From: PHAA01 sp034678805
Lineage (GTDB): Bacteria; Bacillota; Syntrophomonadia; Syntrophomonadales; Syntrophomonadaceae
Reading direction: 5' to 3'
DNA: 54,888 nt
Assembly (NCBI GenBank): GCA_034678805.1
Contig: JAXDBN010000197.1
Span: forward strand, 1 to 54,888
The position numbers and the translations under genes are program-made. Below the pieces are notes generated by a model, which was not told the origin of the DNA, did no database searches, and was given only the letters and a program-made list of their open reading frames with translations. Every line of letters starts with the position of its first letter. The stretch's first letter is position 1. This document shows positions 33,975 to 42,607 of this stretch, piece by piece.

Positions 33975-34177
33975 AAAAGGTTTTTATCCTTCTGATTAAA
34001 ACTTACCAGAAGTTAGGGATGTTTAAACGACCAGTCTGTCGATTCTATCCCTCCTGTTCCAACTATTCTATTGAAGCCATTCAAAATTACGGGATTATGA
34101 GGGGTGGATGGTTGACTATTAAAAGGATTAGTCGGTGTCATCCATTTCATCCCGGTGGGTATGATCCGGTCCCATAA
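33971..34177 (+). CDS. yidD: Membrane protein insertion efficiency factor YidD
   Basis: This small 68 aa protein starts at GTG 33971 and overlaps the rnpA stop by 4 bp. It carries the YidD signature CRFYPSCSNYSIEAIQNYG, then GGWLTIKRISRCHPFHPGGYDPVP. YidD is a membrane-peripheral helper thought to assist YidC-mediated insertion. Location between rnpA and yidC is the rule in bacteria. Confidence 0.96.
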   Translation: MKKVFILLIKTYQKLGMFKRPVCRFYPSCSNYSIEAIQNYGIMRGGWLTIKRISRCHPFHPGGYDPVP

Positions 34178-34214
34178 GGATCAGCAATAGGGAAGTAAAA
34201 GATTAAAGCTGTAA

Positions 34215-35048
34215 TTGAAGGGCAGGGTTAAGACTTTGTGGCAGGCTTTTATACAATGGTTCACTGATGTAATTAATTTAGCTTACGCTTTCACGGTTCA
34301 AATAGGTATGCCCAGTTATGGTCTGGCCATAATCTTCATGACTATAGCAATTAAACTGGTTATGTTCCCGCTCACCCAAAAACAAATGAAATCCATGCGG
34401 GCTATGCAGGAGATTGCGCCCAAGGCCAAAATTATTCAGGAAAGATACAAGGATGATCCCCAGGTAATGCAGCAAAAGACCATGGAATTATATAAGGAGC
34501 ATGGGGTAAACCCCATGGGCGGATGCCTTCCCCTCCTTATTCAGATGCCGATTTTTATTGCTTTTTACCAGTCGCTGTTCAATTTTCAGTATATTGATAC
34601 TGCTCACAAGGGTTTCCTATGGATTAATGACGTTGCGCTTCTGGTAAAAAATGATCCCGACATTACTAAGTTCATATTACCAATTTTAGCGGCCCTTACA
34701 ACCTATTATCAGCAGAGAATATCAACCAGCAATAGCAATGACCCCACCCAAAAAGCGATGCTATACTTTATGCCTTTGATGATGGCATATATTACTTTTA
34801 CAGTTCCAGCAGGGTTAGGACTTTATTGGGTGGTATTTAATATATTGGGGATTCTACAGCAATTGTACGTAAACTATACTCATAAGCAAGTTAAAATCGA
34901 TACTGGAGTGGGAGTTCAGGTGAACGCGATCAATGAACTGGGTACCCACCACATAGAATCAGAATATGCTGGAGAACCTCAGACGGATAAAGGAGGAAGC
35001 GATAAAAATGCCAGGCCAAACAGTCGAAAAAAAAGGAAAAAGCGTTGA
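34215..35048 (+). CDS. yidC: Membrane protein insertase YidC/SpoIIIJ
   Basis: This insertase inserts and folds inner-membrane proteins. The 277 aa Gram-positive type lacks the large periplasmic domain. Helices and family blocks include MPSYGLAIIFMTIAIKLVMFPLTQKQ, the coiled cytoplasmic loop QEIAPKAKIIQERYKDDPQ, NPMGGCLPLLIQMPIFIAFYQS, and TVPAGLGLYWVVFNILGILQQ. A basic tail, RPNSRKKRKKR, ends the protein. There is no lipobox at the N-terminus. The start codon is uncertain: TTG 34215 opens the frame, but TTG 34236 has AGGG placed better. The 3' end overlaps jag by 41 bp. Confidence 0.93.
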   Translation: MKGRVKTLWQAFIQWFTDVINLAYAFTVQIGMPSYGLAIIFMTIAIKLVMFPLTQKQMKSMRAMQEIAPKAKIIQERYKDDPQVMQQKTMELYKEHGVNPMGGCLPLLIQMPIFIAFYQSLFNFQYIDTAHKGFLWINDVALLVKNDPDITKFILPILAALTTYYQQRISTSNSNDPTQKAMLYFMPLMMAYITFTVPAGLGLYWVVFNILGILQQLYVNYTHKQVKIDTGVGVQVNAINELGTHHIESEYAGEPQTDKGGSDKNARPNSRKKRKKR

Positions 35049-35637
35049 TGAGGCGATAAAAGCAGCCTTAGAAGAACTAGGTTGTGAAATTGATGATGTA
35101 TCGGTCGAGATATTAGAAGAACCTACCAAAAGATTATTAGGGATTATAGGAAGCAAACCGGCTGTCGTTAAGGTATCGTTAATAGAAAAGCCGCAAAATG
35201 AGGCCTTGAGAGTGGTCGAGGATATCCTTAAAAAAATGAAGATCGAATATCAAATCGACAGCGTAGAATGGGAGAACGGGGTAACCCGCATAAATATCGT
35301 AGGCAAGGATATGGGCTTGCTTATTGGGCGTAAAGGGGAGACGCTTAATGCCCTGCAATTTATCGCCGGTCTTATGGTCAACCGTAAGCGGGACCAGAAG
35401 ATGCGTATCATACTTGACGTAGAAGACTATAGAAAGAAACGCGAGCAATCGCTTGAGGCTCTGGCATTAAGACTTTCCGATAAGGTGAAACAAACACAGA
35501 AAAATGTAATTATGCGGCCAATGAATCCGCAGGAGAGAAGGATAGTACATACCATCCTGCAGGAAGATCCACAATTAGTTACCTATTCATTGGGTGAGGA
35601 ACCCAACCGCAAAGTGGTTATAGCATTAAAGAAATAG
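35008..35637 (+). CDS. jag: Jag / KhpB RNA-binding protein
   Basis: This 209 aa protein is associated with SpoIIIJ. The N-terminal Jag-N domain (KGKSVDEAIKAALEELGCEIDDVSVEILEE) is followed by a KH domain with the GxxG-like LIGRKGETLNALQ, and by a C-terminal R3H domain (NPQERRIVHTILQ). KhpB/Jag binds RNA with KhpA and affects cell elongation in Gram-positives. ATG 35008 has AAGGAGG upstream and lies inside the yidC coding end. The earlier in-frame ATG at 34966 lacks a site. Confidence 0.94.
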   Translation: MPGQTVEKKGKSVDEAIKAALEELGCEIDDVSVEILEEPTKRLLGIIGSKPAVVKVSLIEKPQNEALRVVEDILKKMKIEYQIDSVEWENGVTRINIVGKDMGLLIGRKGETLNALQFIAGLMVNRKRDQKMRIILDVEDYRKKREQSLEALALRLSDKVKQTQKNVIMRPMNPQERRIVHTILQEDPQLVTYSLGEEPNRKVVIALKK

Positions 35638-35712
35638 TTGTTACAAGAGACATATTTCCTCTAAAAAAATTTGCTGGCTGGTAAAATGATCATCCAGAAA
35701 GTAGTCGTTGGC

Positions 35713-35758
35713 AAAGCCCGTAAACGAAGCGTAGAATACGTAGAGTGGACGGGCTTTT
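35713..35758 (+). terminator. Probable terminator after jag
   Basis: AAAGCCCGT (35713-35721) pairs with ACGGGCTTT (35749-35757), across a roughly 27 nt loop that can pair internally, and ends in TTTT. It would separate the rpmH-jag unit from mnmE. Confidence 0.6.
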
Positions 35759-35810
35759 GATCTCTAGCCATATCGGATAATAGGTAAGAAATACATCAAG
35801 AGGTGAGAGA

Positions 35811-37184
35811 ATGAGCGAGGAAGCTATTGCGGCATTGTCCACGCCCCCAGGAGAAAGTGGCATAGCCATAATTAGACTGAGCGGGAACGGTGTATTAGAA
35901 ATCTTAAACAAAATGTTTCTACCAGCCAAAGATAAAAAAATGAGCGAACGTCCAACATTCTCACTTAATTTGGGTTGGATTACTGAAGATGACGGAACAA
36001 AAATAGACCAGGTTCTAATAGGTATAATGAGGGCGCCCTACAGCTACACCGGTGAAGACGTTGTAGAAATTAATTGTCACGGGGGGAGCCAGCCAGTCCG
36101 ACGGTGTTTACAGAGATGCCTCGACCTGGGGTTGCGTATGGCCGAACCAGGCGAGTTTACCAAAAGGGCTTTTCTTAACGGGCGGTTGGATCTGAGTCAG
36201 GCTGAAGCAGTTATTGATGTCATTAGAGCCAAAACCGATCGAGGATTAAGATTGGCGATGCGACAATTGGAGGGAAAAAGTGAAAACATCGACGAAATCG
36301 AAGAGGGATTATTACAGATCAATGCCCTAGTGGAAGCAAGTCTTGACTTTCCAGATGAAGTCGGAGAACTTGATATAGAAGAAGCTACCACGATTCTTGA
36401 GTTTATCAATAATAAACTTGATCATTTGCTAAAGGCCGGGCGGCGTAACGAAGTGTACAGGGATGGAGTAAATGTGGTCATCTGCGGTAAGCCTAATGTA
36501 GGAAAATCAAGCCTTCTAAATGCCTTGCTCAAGAAAGAAAAAGCAATTGTTACGGATATTCCTGGGACTACTAGGGATGTGGTGGAAGATTATATAAACG
36601 TAAGGGGGATTCCGGTAAAACTGATGGATACAGCTGGAATCCGCTTTACAGAAGATTTTGTTGAAAGGATTGGGGTTGAAAAATCGAGAGAGGTAATAGA
36701 GCAAGCAGATCTTTTAATATTCATGCTCGATGTTACTAATGAAATTAGTCAAGAGGATATGAATATTTATAATATGGTCAACCGGGAACGGGTGATTGTT
36801 TGGGTTAATAAAGATGATTTGGAAGGTAAAAAGATAAGGGCGGATCAATTAGAGGAACTGTTCCAGGATGTAAGAGTAATTAGGGGATCAGTTATTAACG
36901 AGATAGGCATGGAAGAGTTGGAGTTGGCGGTTGAAGAAAAAGTATTGGGTGGAATCCTGCCTGCTGATGGGCTGGATATAATGATTAACCTGCGCCAAAA
37001 AGAAGCGTTAGAGCGTACTCGAGAACAGCTAGAAAATGCTCTGCAGACTATTGGGAGGGTCTCCTTGGATTGTTTGGCGATTGATGTTTGGGGGGCATTG
37101 GAAACCCTTGGCGAAATAAGGGGCAAAACGCTTAAAGAGGATGTTATCGACCGGATTTTTAGCGAGTTTTGTATTGGAAAATAA
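35811..37184 (+). CDS. mnmE: tRNA modification GTPase MnmE
   Basis: With MnmG this enzyme builds the 5-(carboxymethyl)aminomethyl group at U34 of several tRNAs. The 457 aa protein begins with a formyl-THF-binding domain (TPPGESGIAIIRLSG). An embedded G domain has G1 GKPNVGKSSLLNAL, G2 TDIPGTTRDVVE, G3 DTAGI and G4 NKDD. It ends with the invariant FCIGK carrying the catalytic Cys. ATG 35811 has AGAGGTGAGAG upstream. It is 12 bp upstream of mnmG. Confidence 0.97.
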   Translation: MSEEAIAALSTPPGESGIAIIRLSGNGVLEILNKMFLPAKDKKMSERPTFSLNLGWITEDDGTKIDQVLIGIMRAPYSYTGEDVVEINCHGGSQPVRRCLQRCLDLGLRMAEPGEFTKRAFLNGRLDLSQAEAVIDVIRAKTDRGLRLAMRQLEGKSENIDEIEEGLLQINALVEASLDFPDEVGELDIEEATTILEFINNKLDHLLKAGRRNEVYRDGVNVVICGKPNVGKSSLLNALLKKEKAIVTDIPGTTRDVVEDYINVRGIPVKLMDTAGIRFTEDFVERIGVEKSREVIEQADLLIFMLDVTNEISQEDMNIYNMVNRERVIVWVNKDDLEGKKIRADQLEELFQDVRVIRGSVINEIGMEELELAVEEKVLGGILPADGLDIMINLRQKEALERTREQLENALQTIGRVSLDCLAIDVWGALETLGEIRGKTLKEDVIDRIFSEFCIGK

Positions 37185-37196
37185 GGGGTAAGAAAA

Positions 37197-39068
37197 ATGA
37201 TCTACGAAGCAGGTAAATATGAAGTAATAGTAATCGGAGCAGGGCACGCCGGTTGTGAGGCTGCTCTGGCTGCAGCCCGGATGGGATGCAAAACCCTTCT
37301 AGTAACCATGAGTGTAGAGTATATAGCCTTAATGCCATGTAACCCATCTATAGGGGGACCAGCCAAGGCTCAGTTGGTCCGTGAAATAGATGCCTTAGGC
37401 GGCGAAATGGGTGTTAACATCGATAAGGCTAACATACAAATGCGTATGATCAATACTGGTAAAGGGCCGGCTGTTCAGGCGTTAAGGGCTCAGGCAGACA
37501 AACACGAGTACGGCCGGGAGATGATCAAGACCATCTTAGCCCAAAAGGACCTGGATGTGTTAATGGCTGAGGTGGAGGAAATTGAGACTGCTGATAGGAA
37601 AGTTGCCGGTATTATAACCCGGACCGGTGCCCGCTATCAATGCCAGACCATTGTACTAACAACAGGCACCTTCCTTAAGGGAAGAATCATAGCCGGGGAA
37701 GTAATCTATGACGGTGGCCCCAGCAATCAATTCCCTGCAGTTAGACTGTCCGATAGCCTCCGGGCAATTGGTATAAGGTTAGGACGTTTCAAGACAGGCA
37801 CCCCCCCGCGGATCGATCGCAAGACCGTCGACTTTTCTAGGATGGAAGAACAGCCCGGAGATGATATGCCCTGGAGATTTTCTTTTATTAGTCCCCTTCC
37901 CAACAGGGAGCAACTATCATGTTGGTTGACACATTCAACCGCCGAGACCCACAGGATAGTAATGGAAAACATCAGTCGGGCGCCGATGTTTACTGGGGTT
38001 ATTAAGGGCCGGGGTCCACGTTACTGCCCTTCTTTTGAAGATAAGGTGGTGCGTTTTTCGCATAAAAGCGCTCACCAATTGTTTATAGAACCGGAGGGCC
38101 GTGATACTGACGAAATGTATGTGCAGGGACTAAATACTAGTCTACCTGAAGATGTACAGATTAGAGTTTTACACAGCATTCCTGGATTGGAAGACGTCCA
38201 TATGATAAGAACTGGGTATGCAATTGAATACGATTACGTAATTCCTTCTCAGGCCTTGCTTAGCTTGGAAAACAAAGTAGTAGCCGGGCTTTTTACCGCT
38301 GGGCAGATTAATGGGACTTCCGGTTATGAAGAGGCTGCTGCCCAAGGTCTAATTGCCGGAATTAATGCTGCTCTCAAAGTACAGATGAGGGAGCCCTTTA
38401 TTTTGAAGAGAAGTGAAGCTTATATAGGCGTGATGATCGACGACTTGGTAACCAAGCATGCTGATGAACCATATCGCATGTTTACCTCGAGGGCAGAATA
38501 CCGGTTGTTATTAAGGCAGGATAACGCTGATCTGAGGTTGACAGACAAAGGTCGGCAAATAGGACTGGTGGATGATTTCCGCTGGGAAATATACAAAGAA
38601 AAGAAAGCAAGACTGGAGAAAGGCATCTTGTGCCTGCAAAATACTACCTTTACACCAGCAGATGCCGGAGTGGAAAGATATTTGGCAGATAGAGCCAGTG
38701 CTCCCTTGCGAGACCGGACCTCCCTTTGGGAACTCCTACGCCGACCAGAACTTAAGATAGACAACTATGTTGAGCAAGGCTGGATCGAACTAGGAGATCC
38801 CGAGGTCATGGATCAGATCCAGATCCAATGCAAATATGAAGGCTATATTAATAAGCAACGGGATCAGGTGCGTCGTTTTGAAAAAATGGAGAACAAACAA
38901 ATCCCGAGTGACATTAATTACGATCAGGTTTATAGCTTATCCAATGAGGCCGTGCAGAAATTAAAAGAAATACGCCCCCAATCGATCGGCCATGCTTCCA
39001 GAATATCAGGGGTCACGCCAGCAGATATTAATATTTTATTAATTTCTCTAGAAAAAAGAAGGAATTAA
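37197..39068 (+). CDS. mnmG: tRNA U34 carboxymethylaminomethyl-modifying enzyme MnmG (GidA)
   Basis: This 623 aa FAD-dependent partner of MnmE has the N-terminal dinucleotide fold VIVIGAGHAGCEAALAAARMG, then PCNPSIGGPAKAQLVREIDALGGEMG, RFKTGTPPRID and the C-terminal ARISGVTPADINILL-type block. FAD and NADH reduce the methylene group during wobble uridine modification. It lies between mnmE and rsmG with short gaps, the order found in Bacillus. Confidence 0.97.
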   Translation: MIYEAGKYEVIVIGAGHAGCEAALAAARMGCKTLLVTMSVEYIALMPCNPSIGGPAKAQLVREIDALGGEMGVNIDKANIQMRMINTGKGPAVQALRAQADKHEYGREMIKTILAQKDLDVLMAEVEEIETADRKVAGIITRTGARYQCQTIVLTTGTFLKGRIIAGEVIYDGGPSNQFPAVRLSDSLRAIGIRLGRFKTGTPPRIDRKTVDFSRMEEQPGDDMPWRFSFISPLPNREQLSCWLTHSTAETHRIVMENISRAPMFTGVIKGRGPRYCPSFEDKVVRFSHKSAHQLFIEPEGRDTDEMYVQGLNTSLPEDVQIRVLHSIPGLEDVHMIRTGYAIEYDYVIPSQALLSLENKVVAGLFTAGQINGTSGYEEAAAQGLIAGINAALKVQMREPFILKRSEAYIGVMIDDLVTKHADEPYRMFTSRAEYRLLLRQDNADLRLTDKGRQIGLVDDFRWEIYKEKKARLEKGILCLQNTTFTPADAGVERYLADRASAPLRDRTSLWELLRRPELKIDNYVEQGWIELGDPEVMDQIQIQCKYEGYINKQRDQVRRFEKMENKQIPSDINYDQVYSLSNEAVQKLKEIRPQSIGHASRISGVTPADINILLISLEKRRN

Positions 39069-39077
39069 CCAACCTAT

Positions 39078-39725
39078 ATGGAAATAATTGTAAGCAGATT
39101 TCTGCAGTTATTAATTGAGGAAAACCAACATCAAAACCTAGTCAGTCGCCAGACTAGCCGTGAAGATTTGGATTTGCATGTTAAGGATAGTCTGGAAATA
39201 CTGCAGAAATTGTCAATGGCAGGCCAAAGGATAGTGGATATCGGCAGTGGGGCTGGTTTCCCCGGTTTGGTCTTGGCCATGGCTGAACCCAATTGTTGTA
39301 TGACGCTCGTGGAATCTGATTTAAAGAAGAGCGATTTCCTACGGGACGTTGTGACTGCCCTACAGATCCCGAACGTCCAAGTTATAAGGGCGCGGGTCGA
39401 GAACTTGGGGCAGGACAGCCACCACCGGGATGCTTATGACTTGTGTACCAGCCGAGCTGTTGCGGGTATGAGAATATTGCTGGAATACGGATTATCGCTG
39501 GTGAAATTGCGAGGCAGGCTTTTCATGTGGAAAGGAAGCAACTACCAGCAAGAAATATTGGAAGCACAAGCAGCACTGGAAACCTTAGGGGGCCAGGTAG
39601 CTGACGTATATCCCTATACACTCATAAACAACCAAGACCGGGCTATTGTAGTGGTTGAGAAGATACACCCTACCCCTCCCCAATATCCTCGTAAAGTTGG
39701 AACACCGGCCAAGCGGCCGTTATAG
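39078..39725 (+). CDS. rsmG: 16S rRNA m7G527 methyltransferase RsmG
   Basis: This SAM-dependent enzyme methylates N7 of G527 (E. coli numbering) in 16S rRNA. The 215 aa protein has VDIGSGAGFPGLVLA (SAM site, near residue 54), LVESDLKKSDFL and SRAVAGMRILLEY. It ends with the family tail YPRKVGTPAKRPL. It is slightly shorter than average at the N-terminus, and the binding site before ATG 39078 is weak. It sits 9 bp after mnmG. Confidence 0.94.
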   Translation: MEIIVSRFLQLLIEENQHQNLVSRQTSREDLDLHVKDSLEILQKLSMAGQRIVDIGSGAGFPGLVLAMAEPNCCMTLVESDLKKSDFLRDVVTALQIPNVQVIRARVENLGQDSHHRDAYDLCTSRAVAGMRILLEYGLSLVKLRGRLFMWKGSNYQQEILEAQAALETLGGQVADVYPYTLINNQDRAIVVVEKIHPTPPQYPRKVGTPAKRPL

Positions 39726-39740
39726 AATGGAGGCGATTAA

Positions 39741-40601
39741 GTGGCAAAGAAATCTTTAAAAAACTTGTTTGCTAAAGGGAAGAATGCCAAGATTGTTGAA
39801 TTGCCGATAGAAGCGATTAGCCGCAATCCTTATCAGCCTCGTAGGGACTTCAATGATGTCGAACTTAAAGAACTCTCGTATTCTATCTCTGTATATGGGG
39901 TAATCCAACCAATTATCGTACGTAAAACCGCCATAGGTTATCAGTTAGTAGCCGGCGAGCGACGACTCAGAGCCTGCCGAATGATTGGTAAGGCCACCAT
40001 CCCGGTAATAATAAAAGAAATGGATGACCAGGAAGCAGTTGCGGTTACCTTAATTGAAAATCTGCAGCGCCGGGATCTCAACTATTTCGAAGAAGCCGAA
40101 GCGTATAATCGGTTGATTACTGAGTTTGGTATGACTCAGGAGGAGGTCGCCCAAACAGTAGGCCGGAGCCAGCCCGCCATAGCAAACAAGTTGCGCTTGC
40201 TCAGATTAGCGCGCGAATTGCGCTGTTTGATAGTACCGGAAACCGTGACTGAACGGCATGCCCGGGCATTGTTGAAATTAAACTCGGTGCAAAACCAAAA
40301 GGAAGTCTTGCTAGCTATTTATGAGAAGGACTTAACGGTAAAAGAGACCGAGGAAGTAGTGGAAAGACTTCGTCGCAACAATCTACCCCAAGATAACCAG
40401 TATAGAAGCATGGGACAGCAGGTGTCCAGTGTGATAAGAGATGCCCGCATATTTATGAATACAATCAAGGAAACAGTGAATAGGGCCCGAAAAATTGGAA
40501 TTGAAATGGTGATGACGGAAAACGAGACCGACGACGAATACGAGATTAGTATTCGGGTTCCCAAACTAAAGCGCCAGAACCGCTTGGTAGCCAAAGGATG
40601 A
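39741..40601 (+). CDS. noc: Nucleoid occlusion protein Noc (ParB family)
   Basis: Noc prevents Z-ring assembly over the nucleoid. The 286 aa ParB-like protein starts at GTG 39741 with GGAGG upstream and a basic N-terminus (AKKSLKNLFAKGKN) resembling the Noc membrane-targeting helix. The CTP-binding patch VAGERRLRACRM is near 73, and the central HTH is MTQEEVAQTVGRSQPAIANKLRLLRL. Position between rsmG and parA, with a second ParB (spo0J) downstream, identifies it as Noc rather than Spo0J. Confidence 0.88.
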   Translation: MAKKSLKNLFAKGKNAKIVELPIEAISRNPYQPRRDFNDVELKELSYSISVYGVIQPIIVRKTAIGYQLVAGERRLRACRMIGKATIPVIIKEMDDQEAVAVTLIENLQRRDLNYFEEAEAYNRLITEFGMTQEEVAQTVGRSQPAIANKLRLLRLARELRCLIVPETVTERHARALLKLNSVQNQKEVLLAIYEKDLTVKETEEVVERLRRNNLPQDNQYRSMGQQVSSVIRDARIFMNTIKETVNRARKIGIEMVMTENETDDEYEISIRVPKLKRQNRLVAKG

Positions 40602-40627
40602 CAGCAACTAACTAGTTACATGGTTTG

Positions 40628-40659
40628 AGCAGGAGGATTATCCCCTGCTTTTTTATTTT
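40628..40659 (+). terminator. Terminator of the mnmE-noc unit
   Basis: A 6 bp stem AGCAGG/CCTGCT with a 10 nt loop is followed by TTTTTTATTTT, 27 bp past the noc stop. Confidence 0.85.
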
Positions 40660-40699
40660 GGGCGGGATGTTTCTTACAAAACCATAAAAACAATTATTT

Positions 40700-40708
40700 T
40701 GGTATAAT
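40700..40708 (+). promoter_or_regulatory. Candidate extended -10 promoter of parA-parB
   Basis: TGG-TATAAT (TG two bases before TATAAT at 40703-40708), with no good -35, lies about 75 bp upstream of parA and after the noc terminator. Confidence 0.55.
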
Positions 40709-40784
40709 AACAGTCAGGACGGAGAGACCAGCAGAAGCAGAGCAAAACAGCGGAAAAGGCGGTCCTGGCTTAGAAAGGTGGACA

Positions 40785-41570
40785 ATGATGGGGCAGATTA
40801 TCGCGGTTACCAACCAGAAGGGTGGGGTGGGCAAAACGACCACTGCCATTAATCTGGCAACATATATTGCTTTAGAGGGCAATCGAGTTTTGCTGGTAGA
40901 TGCTGACCCGCAGGGTAATGCCACCAGCGGCCTGGGGATTAATCGCAAACGGCTGAAATATTGTCTCCATGACTTTTTGATTGAAGGACTTGAATTCCCT
41001 CAGGTTATGACTGTAACCAAGGTTGACCGACTCGATTTGATTCCTGCCACAATTGATTTAGCCGGAGCCGAAGTGGAATTGGTTTCTCAACCCCATCGGG
41101 AGCAAGCCTTGGCGATAGCGTTGGCTCCGATCAGTGAATACTATGACTATATTATCATAGACTGCCCCCCTTCATTAGGATTACTAACCATTAATGCGCT
41201 TACGGCATGTGACGCGGTATTAATCCCACTTCAATGTGAATATTATGCGCTTGAAGGCCTCAGTCAATTGATGGATACCATACAGTTGGTTCGCAAACAG
41301 TTAAATCCCAAACTAAGAGTTGAAGGAATTGTGTTTACCATGTTTGATGGTCGGACAAATCTCTCCATCCAGGTGGTTGACGAGGTTAAGAAACATTTCC
41401 GTAAAGATGTATATAGAACTATAATCCCTCGTAATGTTAGACTGAGTGAGGCGCCCAGTCATGGCAAGCCGATTGCCCTTTACGATGCTCGCTCCAAAGG
41501 TGCAGAAGTATATCAAGATTTAGCCAGGGAGGTATTGGAACGTGGTAAAGAAAGAACGCGGTTTAGGTAG
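40785..41570 (+). CDS. parA: Chromosome partitioning ATPase ParA (Soj)
   Basis: This 261 aa deviant Walker-type ATPase begins GQIIAVTNQKGGVGKTTTAINLA with the two-lysine Walker A, has VLLVDADPQGNATSG, IIIDCPPSLGLLTINALTA and ends in a Soj-type tail. ParA dimers bind DNA non-specifically and, with ParB at parS, move origins apart and tune DnaA. ATG 40785 and ATG 40788 are both possible, with GGTGG upstream. Its end overlaps parB by 29 bp. Confidence 0.97.
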   Translation: MMGQIIAVTNQKGGVGKTTTAINLATYIALEGNRVLLVDADPQGNATSGLGINRKRLKYCLHDFLIEGLEFPQVMTVTKVDRLDLIPATIDLAGAEVELVSQPHREQALAIALAPISEYYDYIIIDCPPSLGLLTINALTACDAVLIPLQCEYYALEGLSQLMDTIQLVRKQLNPKLRVEGIVFTMFDGRTNLSIQVVDEVKKHFRKDVYRTIIPRNVRLSEAPSHGKPIALYDARSKGAEVYQDLAREVLERGKERTRFR

Positions 41571-42375
41571 AGGATTGGAAGCGCTTTTACCGCAGTTGGA
41601 AGCCGATTCAAACTCGGTTTTGACTTTGGATCTAAAACAAATCGTCCCGCAGGCAAATCAGCCTCGGAAACATTTCGAGGAAGGGACACTTCAGGAATTG
41701 GTCGAATCTATAAAAGAACATGGGGTATTACAGCCGGTACTGGTTCGGCCAAGAGGCGAGATTTACGAGATAATAGCTGGCGAGAGGCGTTGGCGTGCTG
41801 CCCAACTGGCCGGTTTAGAAAACCTCCCGGCTCTGGTCAGAGAGATAAAGGACATCGAAGCGGCAGAGATATCCTTGGTAGAGAACCTACAAAGAGAAGA
41901 CCTTTCTGCTATCGAGGAAGCGAAAGCCTTTAAAAATTTACTGGACCACTACCAATACACTCAGGAGCAAGTGGCAGCTAGAGTTGGTAAAAGCCGGGTG
42001 TATATCGCTAATACTATAAGGCTGTTAAATCTAAGCCCGGAAATTATTGAATTGATCGACAAAAAGAAGATATCGGCAGGGCATGCTCGAGCATTGCTAT
42101 CACTGAAAACCTCTCGCGAACAGATTGCTGCTGCTCATGAAATAATTGAAAACAAGTTATCGGTGCGGCAGGCAGAGAGCAGATCGAAACCTCGGGTAAG
42201 GAATAAAAAGAAAGCCGGGCGGAAAAACCAGGATCTATTGGATCTGGAGGAACGATTACAAAACATGCTCTGCACCAAGGTGGAAATTACCCCAAAGAGT
42301 CGAGGGGGGAAACTGGAGATCGCTTATTATAACGAAGAAGAATTAGAGCGAATCATAGAAATACTAGGCGTTTAG
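41542..42375 (+). CDS. parB: Chromosome partitioning protein ParB (Spo0J)
   Basis: This 277 aa centromere-binding CTPase starts at GTG 41542 inside the parA end. The N-terminus KKERGLGRGLEALLPQ is the ParA-activating peptide. The CTP motif is AGERRWRAAQLAG, the recognition HTH is YTQEQVAARVGKSRVYIANTIRLLNL, and the C-terminal dimerisation domain ends with EEELERIIEILGV. Two parS-like sites lie about 180-200 bp downstream. In spore formers it is called Spo0J and links segregation to sporulation. Confidence 0.97.
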   Translation: MVKKERGLGRGLEALLPQLEADSNSVLTLDLKQIVPQANQPRKHFEEGTLQELVESIKEHGVLQPVLVRPRGEIYEIIAGERRWRAAQLAGLENLPALVREIKDIEAAEISLVENLQREDLSAIEEAKAFKNLLDHYQYTQEQVAARVGKSRVYIANTIRLLNLSPEIIELIDKKKISAGHARALLSLKTSREQIAAAHEIIENKLSVRQAESRSKPRVRNKKKAGRKNQDLLDLEERLQNMLCTKVEITPKSRGGKLEIAYYNEEELERIIEILGV

Positions 42376-42424
42376 CTTATCAGGAAAGTCTTGCCCAGAA
42401 AAGTTGAACAGACGATAAACACCA

Positions 42425-42460
42425 AAGAAGCCTCCAGGTATGCACGGATGGCTTCTTATT
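42425..42460 (+). terminator. Terminator of parA-parB
   Basis: AAGAAGCC (42425-42432) pairs with GGCTTCTT (42450-42457) over a 17 nt loop, followed by ATTTTATG. Confidence 0.75.
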
Positions 42461-42552
42461 TTATGTAAAGATCCGTAATATGGAATTTATATTTTCTAAA
42501 AGGAAGCAAGATGTTGTAGAATGAGCCCTGAAATACGTTAGTAATTTGGACA

Positions 42553-42568
42553 TGTTTCACGTGAAACA
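42553..42568. other. parS: parS site, perfect palindrome
   Basis: TGTTTCACGTGAAACA is an exact match to the bacterial parS consensus. It lies about 180 bp beyond parB and is the expected loading site for ParB. Confidence 0.95.
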
Positions 42569-42575
42569 AAAGGAA

Positions 42576-42591
42576 TGTTACACGTGAAATC
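42576..42591. other. parS: Second, degenerate parS-like site
   Basis: TGTTACACGTGAAATC matches parS at 14 of 16 positions if position 5 is free. It lies 23 bp (centre to centre) from the perfect site, so on nearly the same face two helical turns away. Confidence 0.75.
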
Positions 42592-42607
42592 CTAAGCCAC
42601 AAGAGGA

